64,000 nucleotides of DNA from NCBI RefSeq assembly GCF_003148825.1, contig NZ_QGGZ01000011.1, positions 62,001 to 126,000 of the forward strand. The letters are read 5' to 3'. The translations under genes were made by a program, and so were the position numbers. Each line of letters opens with the position of its first letter. Position 1 is the first letter of the stretch. Of this stretch, positions 17,542 to 26,164 are shown piece by piece. Source of the DNA: Streptomyces sp. CG 926 (GTDB taxonomy: Bacteria > Actinomycetota > Actinomycetes > Streptomycetales > Streptomycetaceae). The notes beneath the pieces are model-generated. The model was not told where the DNA came from and searched no databases. It saw only the letters and a program-made list of their open reading frames with translations.

Positions 17542-18102
17542 GTGGCAGAGGCGGAGCGCATCATCGGTACGCCGGAGGTCGGGGACGACACCCAGCCGGA
17601 GTCCGCCGGGCCCAAGGGGCGCCGTCGGATCACGGCTCTGCTCGTCGTGGCGGTGCTCGCCTACCTGCTCGACCTCGGCAGCAAGATGCTGGTCGTGGCG
17701 AAGCTGGAACACCAGCCGCCGATCGAGATCATCGGTGACCTGCTGAAGTTCGAGGCCGTCCGCAACCCGGGCGCCGCCTTCGGCTTCGGCGAGGCCTTCA
17801 CCATCATCTTCACCTGCATCGCGGCCTCGGTGATCGTGGTGATCGTGCGGCTGGCGCGCAAGCTCTACAGCCTGCCGTGGGCGATCGCCCTGGGCCTGCT
17901 GCTGGGCGGCGCGCTGGGCAACCTGACCGACCGGATCTTCCGTTCGCCCGGCGTGTTCCGCGGCGCGGTGGTCGACTTCATCGCGCCCGCCCATTTCGCC
18001 GTCTTCAACCTCGCGGACTCGGCGATCGTGTGCGGCGGCATCCTGATCGTCCTGCTGTCCTTCAAGGGCCTGGACCCGGACGGGACCGTCCACAAGGACT
18101 GA
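17542..18102 (+). CDS. lspA: LspA, prolipoprotein signal peptidase
   Basis: Membrane aspartic protease that removes signal peptides from diacylated prolipoproteins after Lgt. GTG at 17542 (GAGGGA upstream) gives 186 residues; an earlier GTG at 17488 is less likely. Four membrane helices. Catalytic and conserved motifs: VRNPGAAFGFG, GALGNLTDRI, AVVDFI (first Asp) and FNLADSAI (second Asp). A ~35-residue acidic N-terminal extension precedes helix 1, common in streptomycetes. Confidence 0.95.
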   Translation: MAEAERIIGTPEVGDDTQPESAGPKGRRRITALLVVAVLAYLLDLGSKMLVVAKLEHQPPIEIIGDLLKFEAVRNPGAAFGFGEAFTIIFTCIAASVIVVIVRLARKLYSLPWAIALGLLLGGALGNLTDRIFRSPGVFRGAVVDFIAPAHFAVFNLADSAIVCGGILIVLLSFKGLDPDGTVHKD

Positions 18103-18154
18103 TCGAAGGCTGATCGCGGAACGGTCCGACCGCCCCGTCCTGCATACTCGACGG

Positions 18155-19096
18155 GTGAGTACGATTCCCGAGATCCGCACCCTGCCCGTTCCCGATGGCC
18201 TCGAAGGCGAGCGCGTCGACGCCGCCATCGCCCGTATGTTCGGTTTCTCCCGGACGAAGGCGGCCGATCTCGCGGCCGCGGGGAAGGTGTCGGTCGACGG
18301 CAGTGTCGTCGGGAAGTCCGAGCGTGTGCACGGTGGCGCCTGGCTCGAAGTCGAGATGCCCGAGCCGGCCCGGCCGGTCGAGCTCGTCGCCGAGCCCGTC
18401 CCGGGCATGGAGATCATCCACGACGACGACGACATCGTCGTCATCATGAAGCCGGTGGGCGTCGCCGCCCACCCGAGCCCCGGCTGGACCGGCACCACCG
18501 TCATCGGTGGCCTCGCCGCGGCCGGCTACCGCATCTCCACCTCCGGCGCCTCCGAACGCCAGGGCATCGTGCACCGCCTCGACGTCGGCACGTCCGGCCT
18601 GATGGCCGTCGCGAAGTCCGAGCGCGCCTACACCTCGCTGAAGAACCAGTTCCGCGAGCGGATCGTGGACAAGCGCTACCACGCGCTGGTGCAGGGCCAC
18701 CCGGACCCGATGAGCGGCACGATCGACGCGCCGATCGGCCGCCACCCCAGCGCGGACTACAAGTGGGCCGTGATCCAGGACGGCAAGGCGTCCGTCACCC
18801 ACTACGACCTGATCGAGGCCTTCCGCGCCGCCTCGCTGCTGGACATCAAGCTGGAGACCGGGCGTACGCACCAGATCCGCGTCCACATGTCCGCGCACCG
18901 GCACCCCTGCGTCGGCGACCTGACCTACGGCGCCGACCCGACCGTCGCCAAGCGGCTCGGCCTCACCCGGCAGTGGCTGCACGCGGTGCGCCTCGGCTTC
19001 GAGCACCCGGCGGACGGGCAGTGGGTCGAGTTCGAGAGCACCTACCCGGCGGACCTGCAGCACGCGCTGGACGTGATCCGGGCGGAGAGCGAGTGA
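18155..19096 (+). CDS. RluD-type pseudouridine synthase
   Basis: Modifies uridines in rRNA (RluA/RluD family). 313 residues from GTG. An S4 RNA-binding domain covers about 15-75 (FSRTKAADLAAAGKVSVDG). The catalytic motif HRLDVGTSGLMAV near residue 140 contains the essential Asp; ETGRTHQIRVHM near 235 is the second family motif. Follows lspA, as in most actinobacteria. The exact target uridine cannot be read from sequence. Confidence 0.94.
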   Translation: MSTIPEIRTLPVPDGLEGERVDAAIARMFGFSRTKAADLAAAGKVSVDGSVVGKSERVHGGAWLEVEMPEPARPVELVAEPVPGMEIIHDDDDIVVIMKPVGVAAHPSPGWTGTTVIGGLAAAGYRISTSGASERQGIVHRLDVGTSGLMAVAKSERAYTSLKNQFRERIVDKRYHALVQGHPDPMSGTIDAPIGRHPSADYKWAVIQDGKASVTHYDLIEAFRAASLLDIKLETGRTHQIRVHMSAHRHPCVGDLTYGADPTVAKRLGLTRQWLHAVRLGFEHPADGQWVEFESTYPADLQHALDVIRAESE

Positions 19097-19572
19097 CCTC
19101 GCCGGTCGCGGGCACGGTCGAGGTCCGGGTCGCCGTCTCGGAGGAGGACCTGACGTCCTGCTTCGCGGTGCGGTCCGAGGTCTTCGTGGTCGAGCAGTCG
19201 GTACCGGAGTCGATCGAGTACGACGCGTACGACGCGGACGCGGTGCACGTCCTGGCCGTGGACGCGGACGGCGTGCCGCTGGGCACGGGCCGGCTGCTGT
19301 ACGGACCGGCGGCCCTCGGCAAGACGGGCGACCTGACGGTCGGCTCGCTGGGCCGGCTGGCCGTGGCCAAGGCCGCGCGCGGGCTGGGTGTGGGTGTGGC
19401 GCTGGTCCGCGCGATCGAGGCGGAGGCCGCCCGCCGGGGGCTGACCGCGGTCGACCTGGGCGCGCAGACGCATGCGCTGGGCTTCTACGAGCGGCTCGGC
19501 TACGTGGCCTACGGCCCGGAATTCCAGGACGCGGGCATCCCCCACCGGGCCATGCGCCGCCCCCTGCCGTAG
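19093..19572 (+). CDS. GNAT-family acetyltransferase (ElaA-like)
   Basis: 159 residues from the GTG that overlaps the pseudouridine synthase stop (GTGA). Acetyl-CoA binding region GSLGRLAVAKAARGLGVGVALVRAIE matches the GNAT motif A (R/Q-x-x-G-x-G/A). The C-terminal part FYERLGYVAYGPEFQDAGIPHRAM resembles ElaA. The N-terminal segment CFAVRSEVFVVEQSVPES is also typical of this group. Substrate unknown. Confidence 0.88.
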   Translation: MTSPVAGTVEVRVAVSEEDLTSCFAVRSEVFVVEQSVPESIEYDAYDADAVHVLAVDADGVPLGTGRLLYGPAALGKTGDLTVGSLGRLAVAKAARGLGVGVALVRAIEAEAARRGLTAVDLGAQTHALGFYERLGYVAYGPEFQDAGIPHRAMRRPLP

Positions 19573-19621
19573 CCGAGGCGACGGTGCGTGCAGCCACTGC
19601 CGGGGCGCCGCTCCGGACCCC

Positions 19622-19694
19622 GCGCCTCAATCGCCGGCGAGGCTGAAGAGAGCGTCGGCCGGGCCATTCATAGCCCCGCCGGCGTTTGAGGCGC
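19622..19694. repeat. Inverted pair of the dispersed CCTCAA...GCCGGCG motif
   Basis: Arms 19622-19644 and 19672-19694 pair at 21 of 23 positions with a 27-nt loop. Each arm is a copy of the same motif found in the two large repeats at 12239 and 46111 (consensus CCTCAAACGCCGGCGGGG). Lies between the GNAT gene and the antiporter gene and could act as a terminator for the former. Confidence 0.75.
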
Positions 19695-19784
19695 GGGCGC
19701 GGAGCGCCCTAGGGGTTCGGGGCGCAGCCCCGACACGGCCCCCACCCGCACGAGCCGAGCGCAGCGGACTGGCAGGGTGGGGGA

Positions 19785-21377
19785 GTGGATCAGCTTGCTC
19801 TGCTGTTCGTGCTCCTCCTCGGGGCGGTGGTCACGGTGCCGCTCGGGGACCGGCTCAAACTGCCCGCGCCCGTCCTGATGACCGTCGGCGGGGTGATCCT
19901 CGCCCTGGTGCCGGCCGTGCCGAACGTCGAGATCCCGCCCGAGTTCATCCTGCCGCTGGTGCTGCCGCCCCTGCTGTACGCCTCCGTGCAGCGCACGTCC
20001 TGGCGGCAGTTCGCCGCCAACGTCCGGCCCATCCTGCTGCTGGCCGTGGCCCTGGTGTTCGTCACCACCGCCGCGGTGGCGGCCGTGGCCAACGCCGTCG
20101 TTCCCGGGCTGCCGATCGCCGCAGCCCTCGCCCTCGGCGCGCTCGTCGCCCCGCCGGACCCGGTGGCCGCCACCGCCGTCGCGGGATCGCTCGGGCTGCC
20201 CCGCCGCATGGTGTCGATCCTGGAGGGCGAAGGGCTCTTCAACGACGTGACGGCGATCGTGCTCTACCACGTGGCCGTCGCCGCCGTCGTGAGCGGCAGC
20301 TTCTCCTGGCCGGACGCCCTCGGGGAGTTCGTGCTCTCGGCCGTGGTGGCCGTGGCGGTCGGGCTCGCGCTCGGCTGGGTCACCAACCGGCTCATGGGGC
20401 GGCTCGGCGACGCCACCCTGCAGATCGGGCTGACCCTGTTGGTGCCGTTCGTCGCGTACGTGGTGGCCGAGGAGCTCCAGGGGTCGGGGGTGCTGGCCGT
20501 GCTGACGACGGCCCTGTTCCTCGCCGAGTACGCGAGCGACGCCGACGACGTGCTGGGGCGCCTCGCCGGGCACACCTTCTGGGAAGTCGTCGACATGCTG
20601 GTCACCGGCGTGGCCTTCGGGCTGATCGGGCTGGAGCTGCACAACGTGTTCGGCACGGCCGAGGACCGGGTGTGGGAGATGGCCGGGTGGGCGGCGATCG
20701 TGGTCGCGGTGGTCGTCGGTGTACGGCTGGTGTGGCTGCTGCCGGCCGGCTGGCTCGCCCAGAGGCTGCACCAGCGGCGCGACTACGACGAGGAGATCCC
20801 GCTGAGCTGGCGGGAGAGCGTGGTCATGTGGTGGGCGGGGATGCGCGGGGTGGCCTCGGTGGCCCTGGCCCTGGCCATTCCGCTCAAGACGGACGCCGGC
20901 GATCCCTTTCCCGGGCGGGACCAGATCATCTTCATCGCGTTCGCGGTGATCATGACGACCCTGGTGTGTCAGGGGCTGACCCTGCCGTGGCTGGTGCGAC
21001 GGCTGGGGGTGGAGGCCGACACGGACGCAGACCGGGACGCGGAACGGCGGCTGGCGATCCGCGCCGCCAAGGCCGCGAAGCAGCGCCTGAAGGAGATCGA
21101 GGCGGTGGAGGACCTGCCGGAGGACCTGGTCGAGCAGTTGTACCGGCGCGCGTACGACGTGGGGGCCAGGATCAGCCCCGACATGGTGGACGAGGAACGG
21201 CGTGAGGCGTACGCGAAGCGGGTGGAGCGGCTCCACGACATCCAGCGGATCCAACGCGAGATGATGTCGGCCGCCCGCCACGAGGTCCTGGCCGCCCGCA
21301 GCGAATCCGGCTCCGACCCGGAGATCGTGGACCGGGTCCTACGACACCTCGACGTACGCAGCCTGCGGGCCCCTTGA
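19785..21377 (+). CDS. CPA1-family Na+/H+ antiporter
   Basis: Monovalent cation/proton antiporter, 530 residues from GTG at 19785. About 12 membrane helices occupy residues 1-410. Motifs PPDPVAATAV near 121, EGLFNDVTAIVLY near 150 (ion-binding Asp) and WWAGMRGVASVALALAIP near 348 mark the NhaP/CPA1 group. A soluble tail of ~120 residues rich in Arg/Glu follows. Ion specificity (Na+ or K+) cannot be told. Confidence 0.9.
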   Translation: MDQLALLFVLLLGAVVTVPLGDRLKLPAPVLMTVGGVILALVPAVPNVEIPPEFILPLVLPPLLYASVQRTSWRQFAANVRPILLLAVALVFVTTAAVAAVANAVVPGLPIAAALALGALVAPPDPVAATAVAGSLGLPRRMVSILEGEGLFNDVTAIVLYHVAVAAVVSGSFSWPDALGEFVLSAVVAVAVGLALGWVTNRLMGRLGDATLQIGLTLLVPFVAYVVAEELQGSGVLAVLTTALFLAEYASDADDVLGRLAGHTFWEVVDMLVTGVAFGLIGLELHNVFGTAEDRVWEMAGWAAIVVAVVVGVRLVWLLPAGWLAQRLHQRRDYDEEIPLSWRESVVMWWAGMRGVASVALALAIPLKTDAGDPFPGRDQIIFIAFAVIMTTLVCQGLTLPWLVRRLGVEADTDADRDAERRLAIRAAKAAKQRLKEIEAVEDLPEDLVEQLYRRAYDVGARISPDMVDEERREAYAKRVERLHDIQRIQREMMSAARHEVLAARSESGSDPEIVDRVLRHLDVRSLRAP

Positions 21378-21397
21378 GGCGGTGCGGCCCGGGCCGG

Positions 21398-22480
21398 TCA
21401 CCTCGGCGTCCCCGGCGCCGACCCGTCTCCCGCCGCCGGGCCGGACTCCGCGGCCGGGGCCGTGGCGATGCGGGGGAGGGCGTGCGGGTGTTCGGCCACC
21501 AGCCAGGTGATCATGCGCTCGCGGACCGCGCAGCGCAGGGTCCAGATGTCGTCCGCGTCCTTCGCCGTGACCACCGCGCGGATCTGGATCGTGTGCGGTG
21601 TGGTGTCCGTCACGGCCAGCCCGCCGCCGCGGCCGTCCCACTCCGGGAGTTCCGCCAGGATGTGCCGGAGCCGCTCCCGCATCAGGTCGACCGGGGCGCC
21701 GTGGTCCAGGTGCCAGAAGACCGTGCCGGTCATCTGCGCGCCGCCGCGCGACCAGTTCTCGTAGGGCTTGCCGGTGAAGTAGGACACCGGCATCGTGATG
21801 CGCCGTTCGTCCCAGGTGCGGACCGTCAGGAAGGTCAGGGTGATCTCCTCGACCCGGCCCCACTCCTTGTCCACCACCACGGTGTCCCCGATGCGGACGG
21901 TGTCGCCGAAGGCGATCTGCAGGCCGGCGAAGAGGTTGCTCAGCGAGGCCTGGGCTGCGATGCCCGCCACGATGCCGAGGACGCCCGCGGAGGCCAGCAG
22001 CGAGGCGCCGAGCGCGCGCATCGGCGGGAACGTCAGCAGCATCGCCGCCGCCGCGACCACGACCACCACCGCCGTGACCACCCGATGGATCAGCGTGACC
22101 TGGGTGCGGACCCGGCGTACCCGGGCCTCGTCCTCGGTCACCGCCGCGTAGCGCGCGTACGTGGAGTCGACGGCGGCCGTCGCGATGCGTACCGCGAGCC
22201 AGGCCGCCGAGGCGATCAGCACCAGGGTCAGGAACCGGCCGACGCCGAAGGCGTGGTCGGGCAGGATCCCGGCGCGTCGGTAGGAGGCCCGGAGCAGCGA
22301 GGCGCACAGGACGACCTGGAAGGGCAGCCGGCAGTGGCGCAGCAAGCCCCACAGGGGGGTCTCGGTGTGCCGGGCGTCGGCCCGGCGCAGCAGCAGGTCC
22401 AGCAGCCAACCCGCGATCAGGGTGGCGACCAGGGCGCCGCCGACGACCGTGACGGGGCGCAGGACGTTCTCCATCTCCAT
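21398..22480 (-). CDS. MscS-family small-conductance mechanosensitive channel
   Basis: 360 residues from the ATG at 22480 (an ATG six bases on is also possible). Four or so N-terminal helices, then the pore helix region ASLLASAGVLGIVAGIAAQASLSNLFAG and the beta domain GDTVRIGDTVVVDKEWGRVEEI near 200-230, typical of MscS. The C-terminal domain ends in an Ala/Gly/Pro-rich tail. Divergent from the next gene with 40 bp between starts. Confidence 0.92.
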   Translation of the reverse strand: MEMENVLRPVTVVGGALVATLIAGWLLDLLLRRADARHTETPLWGLLRHCRLPFQVVLCASLLRASYRRAGILPDHAFGVGRFLTLVLIASAAWLAVRIATAAVDSTYARYAAVTEDEARVRRVRTQVTLIHRVVTAVVVVVAAAAMLLTFPPMRALGASLLASAGVLGIVAGIAAQASLSNLFAGLQIAFGDTVRIGDTVVVDKEWGRVEEITLTFLTVRTWDERRITMPVSYFTGKPYENWSRGGAQMTGTVFWHLDHGAPVDLMRERLRHILAELPEWDGRGGGLAVTDTTPHTIQIRAVVTAKDADDIWTLRCAVRERMITWLVAEHPHALPRIATAPAAESGPAAGDGSAPGTPR

Positions 22481-22520
22481 GGGAACGAACGTAGTGCGTG
22501 GCGGCCGGCACGATGGAGGC

Positions 22521-23090
22521 ATGAACATCATGCTTTTCCATTCGACGTACGGGCTGCGGCCCGCGGTGCACGCGGCGGCCGACCGGCTGCGCGCGGCCGG
22601 GCACCAGGTCCAGGTGCCGGATCTCTTCGAGGGACGCACCTTCGGGACCGTCGAGGAGGGCATGGCCCACCGGGACGAGATCGGCCGTGACGAACTGCTG
22701 AAGCGCGCGGTGCTGGCCTCCGCCCCCCACTCGGACCAGGGACTGGTCTACGCGGGCTTCTCCTTCGGCGGTTCCGTCGCCCAGCACCTGGCGATGGCCG
22801 ACGAGAAGGCGCGCGGGCTGCTGCTCCTGCACGGGACGGCGGACCTGGAGGACGGCGCCTCGGTGGACGAGCTGCCCGTCCAGCTGCACATCGCGGACCC
22901 GGACCCCTTCGAGCCGCACGACTGGCTGACGGCCTGGTACCTGCGGATGCAGCGCGCGGGGGCCGACGTCGAGGTCCACAGCTACCCCGGTGCCGGGCAC
23001 CTGTTCACCGACCCGGATTTGGACGACTACGACGCCGAGGCCGCCGAGCAGCTCTGGAAGGTCGCCGTCGGCTTCCTCGACAGTCTGTAG
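22521..23090 (+). CDS. Dienelactone hydrolase-family alpha/beta hydrolase
   Basis: 189 residues; ATG preceded by ATGGAGGC. The nucleophile elbow reads GFSFGGS, so Ser occupies the place where classic dienelactone hydrolases have Cys. Candidate Asp in LPVQLHIADPDPFEP and His in GAGHLFTDPD complete a triad. The substrate is unknown. The fold and length fit the DLH family. Confidence 0.85.
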   Translation: MNIMLFHSTYGLRPAVHAAADRLRAAGHQVQVPDLFEGRTFGTVEEGMAHRDEIGRDELLKRAVLASAPHSDQGLVYAGFSFGGSVAQHLAMADEKARGLLLLHGTADLEDGASVDELPVQLHIADPDPFEPHDWLTAWYLRMQRAGADVEVHSYPGAGHLFTDPDLDDYDAEAAEQLWKVAVGFLDSL

Positions 23091-23099
23091 GCGCGCGAA

Positions 23100-23143
23100 C
23101 GACGAGGGCCCGGCCCGGCGGATGCCGGACCGGGCCTTCGTCG
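23100..23143. terminator. Bidirectional terminator
   Basis: A 20-bp stem (23100-23119 with 23124-23143), 18 Watson-Crick pairs plus two G-T, with loop GGAT. Sits between two convergent genes ending at 23090 and 23152. Confidence 0.85.
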
Positions 23144-23151
23144 TCGGTGCG

Positions 23152-24153
23152 TCAGCCCGCGCGGTAGGCGGTCCAGCTGCTCGACATGCGAGCCACCTGG
23201 CCGGCGGTGAACTGGTACATGCAGGAGTCGTACGTGTAGTCCATGAAGTTGCGGATCGGGTCCACGCCCGGCTTGCTCGCGCAGCTGTCGCGCCCGGTCG
23301 GGCACTCGTACGCGGCGCTCTTCTCGGCCGGGGTGTCGGAGACGTAGTCGCCGTTGCCGTTACAGCCGCCCTGGAAGGTGTGGTAGAGCCCCAACCAGTG
23401 GCCGACCTCGTGGGTGGCGGTGTCACCCTCGTTGTAGTTGGCCGAGGAGCCGCCCGGCAGCGAGCTGTCGAGCACGACCACGCCGTCCATCTTGGGGCTG
23501 GAGGCGTACGAGGTCGGGAAGGTCGCCCAGCCCAGCAGGCCGCCGGAGAGCTTGGCGGTGTAGAGGTTGAGCGCGCCCGGGCCGCCCTTGCGCAGGGTGT
23601 TCTTCATGTCCTTCTCGGCCTGCGAGCCGGAAGCCAGGTTGTACCAGGTGCCGTTGTCCGTGTAGTCGGTGGCCGCCAAGGTGAACTGGAAGTTCGTGTT
23701 GACGTTGCCGGTGCCCTGGCCGCCGTAGGCCGCGTTCAGGACCGCGAGCTGCTTGCCGACGTCCGTGGCCGTCAGCTTGCCGGTGGTGCCGGAGTGCACG
23801 ACGTGGACGTACACGGGGATGTTCACGACGGCCTCGGCGGCCGTCAGGCTGCGCTGCGGCTGGTTCTTGAGTGCCTTGTCCAGCTTCGCCTTGAGGTCTG
23901 CGTCCATCGACTTCGCCTGCGCGTCGCTGATCGCGTTGGGCTCGTCCGCGTGCTCGTCGTGGGCGCGGGCGACGCGGGCGTTCGCGGCGCCGGAGGAGGC
24001 GGGCTGGTCGGCGCAGACCTCGGCGGGGGACTTGGCGGCGGCCGCGAGCGTGGTGGGGGCGGCGAGCGGCGTGAATGCCAAGGTTCCGGCCAGGACCGCC
24101 GTGCCCATCAGGCGGCGGCAGAGAAGGGGGGATATGCGGGCAACTGCGCGCAC
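23152..24153 (-). CDS. Secreted M43-type (pappalysin-like) zinc metalloprotease
   Basis: 333 residues from GTG, with GAGGAG five bases upstream. N-terminal signal peptide (RRLMGTAVLAGTLAFTPLAA, cleavage probably after ALAAAA-like sites near 38). The metzincin zinc motif HEVGHWLGLYH near residue 247 is followed by the cysteine-rich stretch GGCNGNGDYVSDTPAE and the Met-turn region NFMDYTYDSCMYQFT. This is typical of the extracellular cytophagalysin/ulilysin group. Substrate unknown. Confidence 0.92.
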   Translation of the reverse strand: MRAVARISPLLCRRLMGTAVLAGTLAFTPLAAPTTLAAAAKSPAEVCADQPASSGAANARVARAHDEHADEPNAISDAQAKSMDADLKAKLDKALKNQPQRSLTAAEAVVNIPVYVHVVHSGTTGKLTATDVGKQLAVLNAAYGGQGTGNVNTNFQFTLAATDYTDNGTWYNLASGSQAEKDMKNTLRKGGPGALNLYTAKLSGGLLGWATFPTSYASSPKMDGVVVLDSSLPGGSSANYNEGDTATHEVGHWLGLYHTFQGGCNGNGDYVSDTPAEKSAAYECPTGRDSCASKPGVDPIRNFMDYTYDSCMYQFTAGQVARMSSSWTAYRAG

Positions 24154-24220
24154 GTGTGCTCCTCGCGTGGGGGGTTGTGGGGGGTGGTGGCCTGAAGGAT
24201 CTTCTTCAGCTGGCGCGAAG

Positions 24221-24249
24221 CTTATGTGTGCATGACATATTCAGGTCAA
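24221..24249 (-). promoter_or_regulatory. Candidate promoter of the metalloprotease gene
   Basis: On the minus strand TTGACC (24249-24244), 17-bp spacer, CATAAG (24226-24221). About 65 bp upstream of the GTG and downstream of the phoD terminator. Confidence 0.5.
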
Positions 24250-24282
24250 GTGCCTTACGTAAAAGATTTGTTGCCTCTGATG

Positions 24283-24320
24283 CACATGGGGCGCCTGGTA
24301 TGTACCAGGCGCCCCATGTG
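24283..24320 (-). terminator. phoD terminator hairpin
   Basis: Perfect 18-bp stem (24283-24300 with 24303-24320) with a two-base centre, so the whole is nearly a 38-bp palindrome. Twenty bases past the phoD stop. Confidence 0.85.
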
Positions 24321-24340
24321 GCCGGAAAATCGACGGTCGA

Positions 24341-26002
24341 TCAGCGGACGGGCTGATGCACCCGCTCCACCTTCTGGGTCCCGTTCAGCGTCCGGTACGA
24401 CCGGCTCCACGCGGAGGTGGCACCCTGCTGCCGCTTGTCGGACACCACGAAGTAGTCCATCTGCGAGCGCTCCGCCGTCACGTCCAGCACCCCGTAGCCG
24501 TGCGCGTCCATGTCGAGCCACTTCACGTGCCAGTTGGCGGCCTTGATGGCCGACTCGGCCACCAGTGAGAGGGTGTCCGGCAGGACGTGCAGCATGTCGT
24601 CGAGGTTGTCGGAGGTCACCGAGGTGACCACGAACTCGGTCGCCGCCGTCCCCGAGCCCGGGTAGGTGGCCATGTTCATCGGGACCTCGTTCGCCCACGC
24701 CATGTGGATGTCGCCGGTCAGGAACACGGTGTTCTTGATGCCCCGGTCCTTCAGGTGGCCGAGCAGTTCCTTGCGGTCGTCCGTGTACCCGTCCCACTGG
24801 TCCACGTTGATCGCGAGGCCGCCCTCGGGCAGGCCGAGCAGCTTGGCCAGCGGCTTCAGCAGGTGCGCGGGCAGCGAGCCGAAGGCCACCGGGGAGATCA
24901 TCACCGAGGTGCCGACCAGCTTCCAGGTCGCCTCCGACCCGGCGAGGCCCGACTTGAGCCAGTCCAGCTGGGCGCGCCCGGTGATGGTGCGCTCCGGGTC
25001 GTCCACCGAGCCGCTGCCGACCTTGGTCTGCTGCGAGCGGAAGGAGCGCAGGTCCAGCAGGTGCAGGTCGGCGAGGGTGCCGAAGCGCAGCCGCCGGTAG
25101 ACGGTGCCCGCGATGGAGGCGCGTACGGGCATCCACTCGAAGTAGGCCTGCTTGGCGGCGGCCGCGCGGGCCGCCCACTCGCCCTCGGCGCCCGGCGTGT
25201 GGTTCTCGGCGCCGCCGGCCCAGGCGTCGTTGGCGAACTCGTGGTCGTCCCAGATGGCGATGATCGGGTGCGCGTGGTGCAGGGCCTGCAGGTCGGCGTC
25301 CGTCTTGTACTTGCCGTGGCGGGTGCGGTAGTCGGCGAGCGAGACGATCTCGTGCTTCGGCTCGTGCGGGCGGACGACGTACTTCGCCTCCGGGTATCCC
25401 CCGGACTGGTACTCGTAGATGTAGTCGCCCAGGTGCAGGATCGCGTGCAGGTCCGTGCGGGCCGCCAGGTGGCGGTAGGCGGAGAAGTAGCCGGACTCCC
25501 AGTTGGCGCAGGAGACCACGCCGAAGCGGACCCCGTCGGTCGTCGCCTCGTGGGCCGGGGTGGTCAGGGTGCGCCCGACGGGGGAGACGGTGGCGCCGGC
25601 GGTGAACCGGTACCAGTACGGCGTCTGCGGCTGGAGCCCGCGCACGTCCACCTTGACCGTGTGGTCGGTGGCGGCGCTCGCGGTGACGGTGCCGGAGCCG
25701 ACGATGCGGGAGAAGCCCTTGTCGGCCGCCACCTCCCAGTTCACCTGGGTGGCCGAGCCGAGCCCGGAGCCGGGTACGGCCTCGGGGGTCGGGGTGACGC
25801 GGGTCCACAACAGGACCCCGTCGGGCAGCGGGTCGCCCGAGGCGACGCCGTGGAGGAAGGCGGGCGCGATGCCCGCCGCGTGGGCGGCCGAGGCGCCCAA
25901 CGAGGTGAGGGGAGCCAGCGCGGCCGTGGCCGCTGCGGCCAGAACGACCGTGCGGCGGCGGGGAGTTGCCGCGGACTGGGAAGAGGCGAGATGACTGGTC
26001 AC
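24341..26002 (-). CDS. phoD: PhoD-family alkaline phosphatase/phosphodiesterase
   Basis: Secreted calcium/iron metallophosphoesterase, 553 residues from GTG at 26002. A Tat signal is plain: ATPRRRTVVLAAAATAALAP, cleaved near ASAAHA. The N-terminal Fn3-like domain (ALLWTRVTP... to VGRTLTTPA) precedes the phosphatase core. Metal-site motifs: VSCANWESGYFSAYRHLA, LHLGDYIYEYQSGGY, IWDDHEFANDAW and LTGDIHMAWANEV. Fits the PhoD family (with N-terminal PhoD_N). Often under PhoP control; no clear PHO box was recognised. Confidence 0.92.
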   Translation of the reverse strand: MTSHLASSQSAATPRRRTVVLAAAATAALAPLTSLGASAAHAAGIAPAFLHGVASGDPLPDGVLLWTRVTPTPEAVPGSGLGSATQVNWEVAADKGFSRIVGSGTVTASAATDHTVKVDVRGLQPQTPYWYRFTAGATVSPVGRTLTTPAHEATTDGVRFGVVSCANWESGYFSAYRHLAARTDLHAILHLGDYIYEYQSGGYPEAKYVVRPHEPKHEIVSLADYRTRHGKYKTDADLQALHHAHPIIAIWDDHEFANDAWAGGAENHTPGAEGEWAARAAAAKQAYFEWMPVRASIAGTVYRRLRFGTLADLHLLDLRSFRSQQTKVGSGSVDDPERTITGRAQLDWLKSGLAGSEATWKLVGTSVMISPVAFGSLPAHLLKPLAKLLGLPEGGLAINVDQWDGYTDDRKELLGHLKDRGIKNTVFLTGDIHMAWANEVPMNMATYPGSGTAATEFVVTSVTSDNLDDMLHVLPDTLSLVAESAIKAANWHVKWLDMDAHGYGVLDVTAERSQMDYFVVSDKRQQGATSAWSRSYRTLNGTQKVERVHQPVR

Positions 26003-26010
26003 GGGCGATC

Positions 26011-26016
26011 ATATTA
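26011..26016 (-). promoter_or_regulatory. Candidate phoD -10 box (leaderless transcript)
   Basis: TAATAT on the minus strand ends only eight bases before the phoD GTG, so the mRNA could begin at or near the start codon. No good -35 is seen, as expected for an activator-dependent promoter. Confidence 0.4.
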
Positions 26017-26054
26017 CCGACGGGTACACCCCCCGGGCCAGGTGCGGGAATGCA

Positions 26055-26089
26055 AAGGGCGGGCGAACTCTGGGAGTTCGCCCGCCCTT
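26055..26089 (-). terminator. Terminator of the DsbA-like gene
   Basis: Perfect 16-bp stem (26055-26070 with 26074-26089), loop TGG. Lies between the DsbA-like gene (ending 26165) and phoD. Confidence 0.85.
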
Positions 26090-26164
26090 GGAAGCGGCCG
26101 GTCCGGACGGTGATTTCCGGTTTTCCGGATTTATGAATGACCGGTTTTCCGCATTACGTCAGGA

